Shown here in pieces: positions 1-11,836 of a DNA stretch of 64,000 nt. Source of the DNA: Melieria omissa (lineage: Eukaryota > Arthropoda > Insecta > Diptera > Ulidiidae). Numbering within the stretch: position 1 is the stretch's first letter; every line of letters begins with the position of its first letter. A model generated the notes under the pieces. It saw nothing but the letters and a program-made list of their open reading frames with translations, searched no databases and was not told the DNA's origin. The position numbers were made by a program, and so were the translations under genes. Where the stretch lies: contig OZ020267.1 in NCBI GenBank assembly GCA_963971225.1, positions 123,187,891 through 123,251,890 on the forward strand, given 5' to 3'.

Positions 1-465
1 TGTAGCGAGCATCTTCGCAGGCACGTATTCCCGCTGGCTCTGCTTCAGCAGCGCCGGCTACATCAAGTTCTGTTGCTTGATCAATATTAGTCGCATTCAC
101 TTCGGTCGATGCGGTTTCAGTTGTTGGAGCAGGCGTTGTACCCGTGCTTGTGGTTGGGACTGGGGTAGTTAGTTTCACGTCAGAGTCTGGAATTGAGGCA
201 AGCTGCAACACTGCTGCTGGTAGCTATCAGTAGATGAGATATTTTCACTAGCACTCACCTTGGCCTCGACAATGACCAGCGCTGCTTCCACCTTCTGTAT
301 TTTTCTCTCCAGTTGAATGAACTTTGTTTCACAGTTGAGTGCAAATTCGTTGAGGAAGGAACAGGAACTAATGATGAAGTGATTGATGAAGGCCAGGATG
401 CGTTTTTGATGTAGCGGAGGGATTTGCGATTTGTCAACTGATTGTGAGAGAATTTCAGCTTCCAT
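1..465 (-). CDS. WASHC3: WASH complex subunit 3 (CCDC53-like), 5' part, cut by window edge
   Basis: Exon 1 runs 465-259 (69 codons, phase 0) and exon 2 from 202 down beyond position 1. The 56-bp intron (258-203) has a GTGAG donor and a TTGCAG acceptor. The start is the ATG at 465; an upstream in-frame TTG is not a credible start. The protein begins MEAEILSQSVDKSQIPPLHQ and goes on through KRILAFINHF, FLNEFALNCETKF and a coiled-coil segment (IQLERKIQKVEAALVIVEAK), then LASIPDSDV across the splice. This follows the order of the known CCDC53 family: the QKR-AFLNQF motif, the coiled coil, then L-SIPG. A Thr/Ala/Pro-rich low-complexity linker follows (about residues 80-120), and the visible part ends in CEDARY, like the family's DPRYARY motif. 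Family role: subunit of the WASH complex, which activates Arp2/3-driven actin branching on endosomes. The C-terminal third lies outside the window. Confidence 0.85.
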
Positions 466-922
466 TTTGGACAATGGATCTGACTTTTTTATTTGTATTG
501 CTACTAGTTGCTTTTTCGGATGCAGTTTATGTTTTCAAGCAGAACTCCCAACTGGATTGTGTTACGTTTGTTTACTATAAATCAGCTGTGAAATGTCAGG
601 GTTGAACATAAGAAGAAGAACAAGCATACCAAATTCTTATTCGAATTGTCCGCATGGTTGCATTTCCGATTACAATCATTTTCTTGTGCATTTAAGATTG
701 TAAAACTGTGCAATAGTAAATAGTTGCAGCACACGAAATTCAGTGTTTTTGAAATAAGCTTTCAGATACCTAATCTTCCATCGAATCAGCTCCCATGCTG
801 CGCCAATTGTTTATGAAATATTTGGGCAGTTAGTACATAATTTTGATTATAAAATGCGTATTGACGTATTTCTTGGAACAAGGAAAGAACGCGTTACATA
901 GCTAATAGGAAAGTGGTCGATA

Positions 923-1173
923 ATTCTGTGGCCGTAAGGAATAACTGCCAAAGTCGAGTTAAGACAAAATTGAGTTATTACGACCATTGCATTCGTCGTA
1001 TTCAAATGTACTACTACACAAAATTCTATGGCTTTTGCTCATAAAATGAATGTTTTACGCCCAAAAATCTAAAATTTATCTAGTGTAATCTAAAGCAAAT
1101 TTAAAAATTAAAAGTGCTCTCCTGAAAACTTCATAAAATCGACTTTGGCTGTTATTCCTTACGGCCACAGAAT
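923..1173. mobile_element. MITE-like inverted-repeat element with TA duplication
   Basis: The left end ATTCTGTGGCCGTAAGGAAT recurs inverted at the right end and the match extends to about 35 bp (through GCCAAAGTCGA). TA lies directly outside both ends (921-922 and 1174-1175), the signature of Tc1/mariner or pogo-type integration. The 251-bp element has no coding capacity. The family is not recognised. Confidence 0.65.
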
Positions 1174-1785
1174 TACTGTCGACCTTCGGATGGCTAAGCA
1201 TGAACAGGGAAATGAAAGGAACAAATTGATGTGCAATGTGTATCCACTTTGTATTATTCCACCATGAAATAAGAGGGTTTGTTGGCAACACAATAGCAAA
1301 ACCTCATTGCATCAAGGCGTTGTAAAATGTTGGTGACATTCATTGTATCAACTACTATAGGTGCTCATGTAATTTTTCTGTTTACCAATTGCCAACACTA
1401 GCTAGGATCATGTCATAATAGTAATGATTTCATATCTTTTTATACCTTTTTTTTTAAAAGACAACTTTTCAATGCTTGGGACTGCTGTCGCAAATTTTGT
1501 AATGTTCTATTATGAACGAAATTTTTTTGTCGAGATTTCATTTAGAAAATAGTAGGCGCTAATGAATACTTAGGGATGTTGCTGTGCGATCCGAGCAATG
1601 TAATACTATCCAAATTGTTGTCAAGCTGTAGACAACGCGAACGCAAATGGCAAATGCAGCGTGGCTACTACGGTGTCCCACTTAGCGCACGCCATGCAAC
1701 CACTTGTTGATAATTTCCGCACAAATTCAATTAGTCGATATCTTCACTGTCTGTCACACATCGGACAATTAGCTATCCAAATGCG

Positions 1786-2081
1786 CTAAGTAGTGGCAGT
1801 TCGTGCGCTGAAACCTAATCCCGACAACAGTTTCGGAACGTAATTCTGGACATCATTCGCGGACAGATCTGATGGCGAAGTTGGCCAGTCGCTGGTCACC
1901 GCTAATCCCAACAATCCAATTAACTGTAACACGTAGTGCTGCAAAAACTCTGTCACGCACCTTCCACGGCGATATTGTTTACAAGTCAGTGCGGCCGGCG
2001 GATTAGTGAAAAAGTCGCTGCCGTCCCATTGTTGCTGTGACGATTGTAAGCTGTCGATGCAAATTAATCGTGACAGCTGGA
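1786..2081 (-). other. Possible unassigned exon or chance ORF
   Basis: An open frame of roughly 100 codons ends at a TAG near 1786. It contains LTCKQYRRGRCVTEF and LSANDVQNYVPKLLSGLGF. It has no ATG, but a plausible acceptor (pyrimidine-rich, ending TATTGCAG) sits just upstream on the minus strand near 2105, so it could be a last exon. I do not recognise the product. It lies in a GC-richer island, where chance ORFs are longer, so this is a candidate only. Confidence 0.15.
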
Positions 2082-2434
2082 GTTGTTGGGGTGAAAATGC
2101 GACTGCAATATCCCAAGAAAACAATTGCTGTCGCTTTAGGCAAGAGCACGTCTTTAGTGGGAGCAGGGCTGGGCAGGAAAATATGTCACAGTTGTACTGG
2201 TCGCTGGCATAATTTAAAGATTTTCCCCCTATGAGCGACGATTGTAGCGCTACAGCAGCAACGGCTGCGACTGGTTGACGTTCACCTACTCATTTTGTGG
2301 GCCTGCAAATCAATTTGTAGGCATAGATGATCTTTGCGTACAGCCATATGTAGTGGCCGGTTGTTACACATATTCTTACGTGCTGATAAAGCGATACCGC
2401 ATATATCAACTCTTGTAGCTGCACATATGTGTAC

Positions 2435-3443
2435 TAGGCATCGCAATCCCGGGATTCCGGACTGGAAAAAGTCCGGGATCCCGGGATTCAAATCCTGTAA
2501 TCCCGGGATTTTGGGGATTGCAAAAGATGCTTTAATGTTCAAATGAAATAAATTACAAGGCACAAAAACTCAATTCCTTATTTGAGGGAGGAGGGAGGGG
2601 ATAGAGGGCGTCTTTTGCAAAAGGCTTATGATTATTTACTAAGCATTCAACCAACAAGTGTTGAATCTGAATGATGTTTCTCTTCAGCAGGGTTTATTTA
2701 CAATAAAGTTCACTCTAGATTAGAGGAAAAAACACTTAATGCCTTTGTATTTTAAAGATCTCAGTTTTTAGTTAATCAAAACGCTTACGTTTTTTATCGA
2801 AATAATCGAAGTAAAGCTAAAAGTACAAACAAATTATCTTTTTTATTATTTTAATCAAATATGCATATCCAGACACTACTGGGTATAGTGAACACCCGAT
2901 ATAGTGAACACCCAATGTTGACATCGAGCCTCTAAATATGGAAACAAATTTTCAAGCAAAAAACAAAAAGGATATTTTGAGCAAATAAAACGAGTTTTTG
3001 AACAGAAATGTTAACCTTGATATAGTGAACAACCTCGATACAGTGAACAGGCCTTGCAATAATTAGTTCACTATATCCAGACACGACTGTATATGCACTT
3101 TCTGATACATCTGTTCCAAATCAATAAGTTATGTTTAAGTGTCATTTTTGGATAAAACAAAATGTTATCAAACTGAAGTTAAATGTTAAATGAAAAACTT
3201 TTTAGTTAAACAAAATGTGATTAAATTCAAGATCAAAAATCTTAAAACTACCTCAAGTGTGATTAAACTGTGCCCATTTTTATGGTAAATATATTATAAA
3301 CAAGTATTTATGCAATTTGGGAAAATTGTTTTATTTAAAAATTTGTTTTATGTATCCCGGGATCAAATCCCGAAATCCCGGGATTTGACTTTTCAATTCC
3401 GAAAATCCCGGGATCGCAAAATGGCAAAAAATTGCGATCCCTA
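2435..3443. mobile_element. hAT-like non-autonomous element with 8-bp TSD
   Basis: The 1009-bp element is flanked by perfect 8-bp repeats ATGTGTAC (2427-2434 and 3444-3451). Its ends are TAGGCATCGCAAT and, inverted, TAGGGATCGCAAT. Both subterminal regions carry several CCCGGGATT / AATCCCGGG motifs in both orientations, giving strong fold-back potential. The 8-bp TSD supports the hAT superfamily. No transposase is visible. A pogo-like MITE (2870-3089) is nested inside. Confidence 0.85.
2870..3089. mobile_element. pogo-like MITE, copy 1 (nested in the hAT element)
   Basis: The ends are CAGACACTACTGGGTATAG and the inverse of TATCCAGACACGACTG. TATAGTGAACACC motifs repeat near both ends. It shares ends, the internal string GAGCAAATAAAACGAG and the GGCCTTGCAATAA segment with the larger copy at 46740-47336. 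A TA flank is present on the right (3090-3091) and lost on the left. Confidence 0.75.
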
Positions 3444-3451
3444 ATGTGTAC

Positions 3452-6400
3452 ATATATTGATATTGCTAAGAAAATTTGTTCTGCCGGCCAACGCAGGCGT
3501 AGTTCGTATAGATGGGTTGTGCAAAGATAAAACAATTTAAAAATATTTAACGCCGTAGTTAACTCAATTATAATTTTCTAGAGCCACTTCACTTCACTTA
3601 AATCTTCAATCACTTCAAACACTTAATCTTGGATTGGACTGAGCGATTCCCTCAAATTACTGCGCTGGCAACCATGAGGATTTCGTTAAGAATCTGAACA
3701 TCTCTGATACGCTTATCTCTTATACACTTCTTCATTCGTGAATTGGGTCTTCGCGGTCAACGGTTAACGGTGACGTTAAATGCACTCGGATGCACTTTGC
3801 TATTGTTGTGGCTTTTGGATTTGTGTTGATTGCCGATTAAGCCGTCTTAATCAATGTTTCAATGCTGATAACAAAGGCGCTCATGGAGAGACAGAAATAT
3901 TGGAACTAAAAGACAACTGTTGATAAAGCCAATACTCTACAGCAGAGAGCATACTGAAACGTTAAAGAGCACTTCAAGCTAAATGAACGACAAGTGCGTT
4001 TTGATGGTTTGGCGCCTCTCAAAGAGCGTCTGAGACTTGAACTTTGCTTCGGTGTTTTTATTTTTCGCGAACCATTTCCCTTGGACGTTCTAATCGCTTG
4101 GTATTAGGCGATAGTTTCGAGATTATTTTTATTAGTAGCTTATTTCGATTACGATTTTCGTTTTACGTTTTATTATTTAGTAAGTTGTGGGTGGTGAAGT
4201 GTGACATATTTCTTGTTGTTCAGAGAAGATGTCATGCATTTAGGCATTTTTATAACTTTATTGACATGTTAACTCTGACACTTCCGAGCGGAAAGATTTG
4301 GCGTTTGGTGGGCTCAAGCAGTCTGTGTGCCATACTTACAGCGACGGCTTGCAGTTCAAAATACTTTTGTAAAGAAGCGTAAACAGCTTAAATCACAATA
4401 TAAATGTTTGTAAATTGACGAATTGCGACTTATAATCCCTCCAAATGCAGATACACAAACAGTTTAGCACATTATGATTTTCTGACTAAAATCACATAAT
4501 TTCGGTAACAACAAAGGTTAGATACGTTTCAGTGACTTTCGTAAGACCGAAAACAAAATTAATTGTGTAAAAACGTGCGAAAAATTGGAGATCACTGGAA
4601 AGCACTGGCGAACCGGAATGTACACAGAACATACTCATACATGTACATACATATTCAGAAATATTTATTTATTTGTTCCTACATCATGTTCGGATGTTGT
4701 TTTCGAGTAAACATTCTAAAGGTCTTGAGTATTAATTTCATCAAATAGTATGTCGTCAAGCTTGACTCAGACTCAATTTAAAATTAAATGACAATGTAGT
4801 TTTCAGATAATGATCAGCAGAGGTTTTTTGTTTTCTGCCGGTAGTAAACATTGAGTTTTATTTTCGGTCGTTAGGTTTCGTTGGAGTGGTAGCCTTCTTA
4901 TTGAAAGCTCAGAAAGCACAATGCGATGGCTTATTGAGATATCAAATTGGGGCTCTCCGTTTATTACGCTCAAAACTGGGAGGATTCTCATATAAACCTT
5001 GCTATCCCTTGACACAGAAGAACCTCAGTAAGGTTAGTAAAGAACGGAGTTGGACGTAGCCGGTGATAGACATTGTGGCATCAAGTGTAAGATTCGTGCT
5101 TCTTCTTCTTTAGAACGACAACCGCAACAGAAGTCGTTATATAGAAATAATATAACCTAACATTATTGTTTATTATTATGTTGGGATAAGATTGTTTAAA
5201 TAATAGTATGTAGTATGTTGTTGTTGATTTTTGGGGCCATTAACTGTAGGGTGTACGCTGAGCGAACACAATTAAAATATATTTTGTATTCATGTTGAAG
5301 ACGAACACGTTGTAAGCAATTCTACTATCGTCGGGAAGGGTCGGTGTGCAAGCGGTTGTTTACAGTGCTCTTCATTTCTTACATTTGCTTATTTCAAATT
5401 ATTTAGTTGTATCTGACACCTGCTGATATACAGAGCAATGCCCGCAGCGCGATTGATTGCGATATTCGCTCAGCCACAACTTATGATCAAAACTTGGTGT
5501 TATTTACAACTAACTAGTCGTATGCATGCAACACAGAGTGTCACATAGACAATTCACCGGAGTCCCATTTTTCCCAACTACTGTTGTAATCAACTTTGGA
5601 CTTTATCCTCTATGCAGTGACACAACATGTTATTCTGCACTCAGAGGTTGGTGCATGATGACTGTAAGGTGCACATGCATGTGAGCGCCCGTTGCATCCC
5701 GTTGGGGTGAACTGTCGTCTTTTGCCGAGTGCGCTCAACCCCTGTGCGGGCAACGCTTCGGCTTCGAACTTGTTGCGCGTCGTCTCTGCTTATGCCATGT
5801 GCGCAGTGCGCATCATTTCAAATCTGCCGTCTTCGGCCGCCAAATTCGCAAAACAACGCCAGTGATGACGACAGACAGTGGTTGCGACTCGAGTGACGAA
5901 TGACTAATAACACCACGACAGTACTAGCATTCAGCCGGCACGACCGCGACGCGACTCACTTTGACAACAAGAGCCACCACAGAAATCGTAGCGCCAATAG
6001 AAAAGCTCTCTTTCAAGAAGCTAGTGCAACATTTGTGCGCGTTTGAATTTTTGCCTCCAGCCACTCACTGGTCGGTGAGTATAGCAGCGGTTCTGACTCT
6101 GATTTCGATCCCCGAGTCAAATCGCACAGACACTAACGGACCGGGCAGTCGTTATCAAGCGTCACACGCGTGCGGTAGACGTAGTCGATTATTGCTTTTC
6201 GTGCCCATTGGTTGGATTGTCAAGTGAGGGCGCACTCTTGGCGATAGACGTGCTCGCGTGATACGCTTCGAACGACCACAGTTATTTGCAATAATAAACA
6301 AGGATAATCGCTGTGACAGCGTGCAAAAAGAAATACGCATTAGCTGACTGGTTCGGTCTGGCAGTCCTTGTCGATAGTGGCGCTTACGCAGCAATTTTAA

Positions 6401-6905
6401 AAGCATTAATAAACAGAACGCTTTACCCGAACAGTGAATCCTGGTGACCTGAAAGTGATCTGTCAGTTTGCAATCGGTAGTTGATAAAGAAATAATAGTG
6501 ATAGGACATTGGAGCGGGCGTGAAAACAGAAGAGTCACACGTTGTAAGTACGGAATCACACATCAATGACCTCATTCAAACACTCATACGAACTGATGTG
6601 CGCTCTTTAATTCGGAATTACTTAGTTGCTTGCAAGGAAATCTCTGTAAATCATAATCGCTCAATTGGCGCTGAAATTTAATTGTAACTTGCACAGTGTA
6701 CACAGTACAGAGAAGAATCGCAGGGCTGATGAAGGAAATAGAACCGGTAAATGGCTGCACACAAGCCCTGGTATAGAGAAAAGCTCGTTGAGGGAAATTC
6801 GGTTATATTTTTAAGGATATTTTTCAATTTTTATAGCAAACGAAAATGAATATTATTTTTTTATTTGATGAAACGCGAAGGGCAAAAGGAAAGATGATAT
6901 GATTA
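3452..6905. other. Gene-poor stretch with a GC-rich island at about 5640-6560
   Basis: No coding region can be supported; the open frames here start at non-ATG codons or look like chance. The 5640-6560 part is clearly richer in G+C and CpG than its surroundings, and both strands are open for 80-130 codons. It resembles a fly promoter or 5'-UTR exon, possibly of the downstream CD36-family gene, but no splice link can be shown from sequence alone. Confidence 0.35.
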
Positions 6906-6914
6906 GAACACACT

Positions 6915-7140
6915 CAAGGCGAATTCATACAGGTGATAGCATTAGGGCAGCAACAAAGTTTCAATGTATTTTGTTTTTGTTTTCTGGGCTTAAATTGTCA
7001 AAATTAGCCAAACAAACCAAAGCTTAATTTTTTTAAACTGTCACAGTTTTATACAGGCATTTTGACAATCTATACCTTTTACACCACAAAAAAAATCGAA
7101 TCAGCTGATTCAACGAGGTCACCTGTATTGATTCGCCTTG
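6915..7140. mobile_element. Mutator-like MITE with 9-bp TSD
   Basis: The ends are CAAGGCGAATTCATACAGGT and, inverted, CAAGGCGAATCAATACAGGT, about 22 bp with two mismatches. The flanks are perfect 9-bp repeats GAACACACT (6906-6914 and 7141-7149). A 9-bp TSD points to a Mutator-like (MULE) or similar superfamily. The 226-bp element is non-coding. Confidence 0.75.
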
Positions 7141-7149
7141 GAACACACT

Positions 7150-10100
7150 AGTGGGCTGACACGAGAAACGCCATTGTAACAGTTCGCTGGGGTTGGTTAG
7201 TTTAAAACTAAACTAGTACAACCAAATATCACTTTGGATAAAAATTATAGTAATGTGGAGCTTGTTCACACCCATAAACATACATCCATCTAAGAAAAGC
7301 TGTTAGTTATTTTTCTTACTCACGAAAACAACCGCCCAGAATCCTGTAAGATGGAAGAGTCTTGTGGAGGCTTTATTCTCCAGAGAAGAGTGAACAAGGA
7401 AAAAAAATACAAAAATTTGTCTTACATCATAATTAATCGTACTTGGTAATCCTGTTTAAAAGTGGAAGGACTATTCCAAATCTAACTGATCAGTTGAGTC
7501 CTAGTTGAAATACCAGAGTACTTATTTGTGAGAATTTCTTCACACCAGCAGTTAAAATTCGAAATTCCGTCATTCAGGGCAGCAGTAAAAAATTGCAATT
7601 ACACGCAAATAACTTTTAAAATTATGAGCATGAGTCATAACTAAAAGTTAAAGATAAGCCGAGAATGTAGAGCATCGGCGATGCACTTATATTTTAATAA
7701 AAATGTCATAGACTGGACATTGCTACTGTAAGGATGGATTTTTAAATAATAGTAAGCAAGCATTTTATTAAGAGTTAGAAACTTACTTCATTACTTGATG
7801 TTGGTTGAGCCGAGATGCGAACCTGTGATCCTCGGACTGTAAGTCCAATGCAATAAATCCAGTAGTAAGTGTCAGTCCAATAGTAATATTCCAAGTTCAT
7901 TGGAAGAGATAGACTTCAACTTGCAAGTCTACCTCAAATATCATCGAAGTTACGTGCATTCCTTTTCATGCTACAAGTATTTGCTGCGTATTTTTATTTC
8001 ATTGACAATTTTCTTAAGAAGTTCACAAATATTTTGCGCACTGTTTGATTGTTGTATATAATTTTAACTCCCTTTATTCGTCGATGGACAGAGAAAGTGA
8101 ATGAAACTGCTGCAAAGTGTTCGGTTTATCAAGTGATCACTGTATGTGGAACATTTTGACCACATCAATTAACATCTCTTGTCCATATTGGCGAACATGC
8201 CTGATCGAAGGCGGTGCTTTACACACAATTTGCATTGCAAATTGAAAGTGTTCAATTGTCACATTGCAGAATGAGCAAAAAACACGTTAAAGCGTTTGTT
8301 TTCTTTGTAATTTGGCAAATTTTGAGATTAAGTATCCTATTTTCTGCAACTTGTGGTTACTGTTTATTGTTTTGTTTCGATGGTGTGATTGTTTACGCCA
8401 ATGCAATTCTATGCCTCACTGTGCAGCCGCCTGAAATGGCCGAAGACTGGCAATGGCTCGTTGATAAAGTGAGTGCGAATATGAGCGGATAAACAATAAT
8501 CATGAGAGTGTTTCTGAAGCACTTAATTCAAGTAGCTCTTGCCTTTTAATTAACGACAGCGAATAGAGAAAAACAAATCGTTTGTTTTATGAAATTATAA
8601 AAGGCGGATATGTGCTCCAACAAGTTGTTGTACTTACAATGTTGTCTTCTTCTTTCCTTGGGAGTGATGCACGAGCCACTAACAATTTATTGCAAGTAAC
8701 TACTTCGCCAAGAGATTTCACAATTCAATCGGCGATTAGACGCGAACTCGTACGTCATGTGTAATAATCCATGTATAGTAATGTGTAATCAGGAAAGTTA
8801 AATTATTGTGTAACGGCAAGAATAACTTCTGAGAGAGTATCAAAAGTCCGAGTACAGACTCAAGAAACGGCATTACATTTTTTTTTACCGCGTGACGTAC
8901 GTTGGTTTCTTGAGCAAGACGACATTTTGCGGTACTCCAACATTTCCAAAGCGTTGGATTTACTAATGACAATGGTGTTTTCAAAGTCCATGTCTGCGCT
9001 ACGTATGAGAACCAACAAATCAATATCGTCTTAAACTAGCTTTATGCGATATTTCTATTAAGAGTTTAACATAATTACTGAACCTTTTCATCCGATCCTT
9101 CTGCTCATATAAAATCGACATTTAAAAGCTTAATGACAATTTTAAGTAGCTACCTTTGGCACAAATTAACACAAGTGTTAACTCGGCAAATTTGTTGCCT
9201 TTTTTAACCTTTTTAATGAAAACAGTTTCTAAATAAATGTAATTACTTACATATATACTTTATTGCTGCTTCATTTAAATGCATGGGAACTTCGTTGTTA
9301 GTGTAACTCGCATTTAAAATTTAACTCGAATTTTTAATTACTATTAGAAGTGCAAAGAGTCGCGTGATCCGTAAGATGAGTTCAGTTCCTAAAACGCCAC
9401 AATTTTTGTTACGAATTTAACTAACATTGAGGCCGCTAGATTATGTTCCACGCATATGTAATATCACAAGTTGAGTATTGCGCATTTTCGCTAAGCTGAC
9501 CAATGCTCCCGCTGCAAAGTGGCTTACTTCATTTATGATTCGTCTTACACGCAACTTTAAGTGACTTCCATTAGTTTGTTTAAAGACGAATAGCCAAATT
9601 TTCAGCACATTTACATAAATAAATAAATATTTGCGTAAGTTCGTGACGCTTGTTGGTGTAGTGGTTCATTTTTTTTGGTCAAATGTGAAATAATACTTTT
9701 CCTTAATGATGTAATATGAATAATAAATATTATTATTTACTGCATTGCTATGTTTGATAGCGGAAATTGGGATTGTTTTATGAAAAAGTTGCGGTTTGAA
9801 GATCTGGCAAAAAATATGCTTTCATTATATATGAAATGCTTATAACGTAAGCATAACAATAAGTAATGGCACTAAGCATATAAACTTTATTTGGGTACTT
9901 TAATGGGTACCTTTTAATTATGCAAAACTTTATGTTTTTAGTAATTAAGCGCATTTCAAAAACGCAAACTACGCAATAATTACAACAATTTACCTGTCTA
10001 CTGCCCAATTCACCTACGTGATGAAAACGAATGCCAAACGTTTAGGTTCTATGGGACCTATAAAGATTTAAATGCTTTTTAGGTGCTTAAGATTTTATAT

Positions 10101-10510
10101 TAGTTTTTTATATAACTTTAATCCTTAATATTTGAATGTTAATTAAAGTCCCAGCCCCATAGCAGAATACAGAATTTTTTTTGTTGTACAATATATTCAA
10201 CGATATTTGTATTGAAGATGCTGCCAAAGCTTCCTCTTCTTCCTCTCTATTTTTGTTCGGTGTTTGTGGTTGCCGTCAGCCAACTGCCGTTTACATTTCG
10301 ACTATCTGACACTAGCGTCTCATTATCAACTTACAATGCTCCCTTACTATAGCTCAGCTTTTGTAAAATGTACATACACCCATTAATACTCATAGTCCAT
10401 ATCATATTTTTATGTATTGCCATAACGCGTGTTTCGTGGTGGGATTAATAAATGTAATTAGAGTGGCCATTATTAATTGACAGTACAACTGCATGAAAAT
10501 AAATTTCGAG
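7150..10510. other. AT-rich non-coding stretch
   Basis: No gene is supported. Short open frames occur (for example 8275-8492 and 8736-9023), but they lack family matches, codon bias or splice context. A degenerate tRNA-like fragment lies at 7795-7862. Confidence 0.5.
7795..7862 (-). repeat. Degenerate tRNA-like (SINE-type) fragment
   Basis: On the minus strand a B-box-like GGTTCGCATCTC follows a short anticodon-arm-like palindrome (GGACTTACAGTCC), and the sequence continues GGCTCAACCAACATC. The A box is unrecognisable and no acceptor stem forms, so this is at best a decayed tRNA-derived repeat, not a tRNA gene. Confidence 0.3.
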
Positions 10511-10512
10511 TA

Positions 10513-10764
10513 CAGGTGGACCTCGCTTAGCACGTACCTCGGATAACACGGCCTCGTTCTAATACGGTTCATTTATTTTGTATGTATGTACAGGTGTACA
10601 CAAAATGACAAAATACAACAAATTTAAAGAGTGCAAGACCTCACTTTAATCATTCATATGTTTCAAACAATTATTTATGTACATATAGGTAGACCTCGCT
10701 TATGGTTTCGCTTAACAGGGCATTTTCCAGGCACGTAACTACCGTGTTAAGCGAGGTCTACCTG
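10513..10764. mobile_element. pogo/Tigger-like MITE
   Basis: The ends are CAGGTGGACCTCGCTTAGCA and, inverted, CAGGTAGACCTCGCTTAACA. TA flanks both sides (10511-10512 and 10765-10766). An additional internal copy of the end motif (GGTAGACCTCGCTTA, near 10687) suggests rearrangement or a second insertion. The 252-bp element is non-coding. Confidence 0.8.
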
Positions 10765-10766
10765 TA

Positions 10767-11793
10767 TTATAATATTTCTTGGCACGTGTGCGAACAATTA
10801 AGTCACTGTGGTCATGGTTTTTTTTTGCTCGCAAATGAATGCCAGCATCCAAAAATATAAAAACGAAATAAAAAAAAACAAAAATATAAATATAGTATCG
10901 AAGAAGCATTGGATGATTAGGTTACGTAAATAATTTGCAAATTCTATTCTGTAGTAAAGTAATCTTATCGTAGTATTTAATTTTTGGTTGCGTCAATATA
11001 CATACATACATACATATATGAAGTTTTAACAAAATACTACTTTACTCTGTTTCAAATTGTGCAATTGTGAAAAATTGCGTTGAAAAGTCTCAGTTTTAAC
11101 TAACTATAACAGTTTTAACTATGACACAACTCTTAACGATTTACATAAGTTGTTTTCCTAAAATTGCGCAATCATTCAAAATATTTTTGCAACTCACGAA
11201 TAATTGTTATCACTAATTATGAATTTTGAACATTTCGAATGTGTATTCAAAATTTCTGGAATGTAGTTTTTTGGTTTCGTTTTACTATCACTATGTATGC
11301 ATAACAAAAATATATTAATAATATACATACTTATTCAACGAAACAAATTTTGATTATCATCGTGAATAATTATTTCTTTAAAATTCAAAGAATCACGATA
11401 AATAGTCAGTTATTTTTTGAATATTAGTCCTAATAGTTAATTATTTACTTATAATCACGATAATAATTTATTGTCTACTAATTTCTGATGCAACCACGCA
11501 ACTCTCTCTTTCTTGTTATGTGTTTTTTATATCGAAATCATGATGAATGGCTTGTGGTCAATTTTGCCATTTTGCATATACCATACATATTGAAAAGTAC
11601 ATTTTTCATCTTTAAAATTTTGCACGCTTAAATTAATGAACTCTCTAGTTTTCAAAAAGGCCTGTAGATGTCCTAAACAAAACAAGTTAAGTTGCGCTTT
11701 TTTTCGTGTTGACAGTTAAATATTTATTAATTTTTTTTTCAGTCGAAAGACTCGGGCAGTAGTGCCGCTGTTTAATATTTGTTTTTTTTAAAC
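10767..11793. other. AT-rich non-coding stretch
   Basis: It contains poly-A/T runs, TACA microsatellite at about 10996-11020 and repeated AATAATTAT-like motifs around 11330-11480. I see no coding or structured feature. Confidence 0.5.
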
Positions 11794-11806
11794 AGGTATA
11801 AACAGG

Positions 11807-11836
11807 TTAGGTTAGGTTAGGTTAGGTTAGGTTAGG
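11807..11836. repeat. (GGTTA)n / (TAACC)n simple array, the LINE 3' tail
   Basis: About six units of GGTTA sit directly between the left TSD and the LINE 3' UTR, so the array is the 3' tail of the inserted LINE. The unit equals the canonical insect telomere repeat TTAGG. Confidence 0.9.

Larger units (their letters stand above)
466..2426. other. Upstream region of WASHC3, no supported gene
   Basis: Mostly AT-rich non-coding DNA. It holds one small inverted-repeat element (923-1173) and a GC-richer island at about 1620-2280 with open frames on both strands. The island could be a promoter or an exon of an unseen gene. No frame in it starts with ATG. Confidence 0.5.

Noticed and set aside
4044..4382. 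A 112-codon plus-strand frame
   Set aside because: It starts at a TTG, its hydrophobic look follows from T-rich DNA, and no homology is recognised.
11805..11836. An interstitial telomere
   Set aside because: Only about 30 bp long, and it lies inside a LINE insertion bounded by a TSD.
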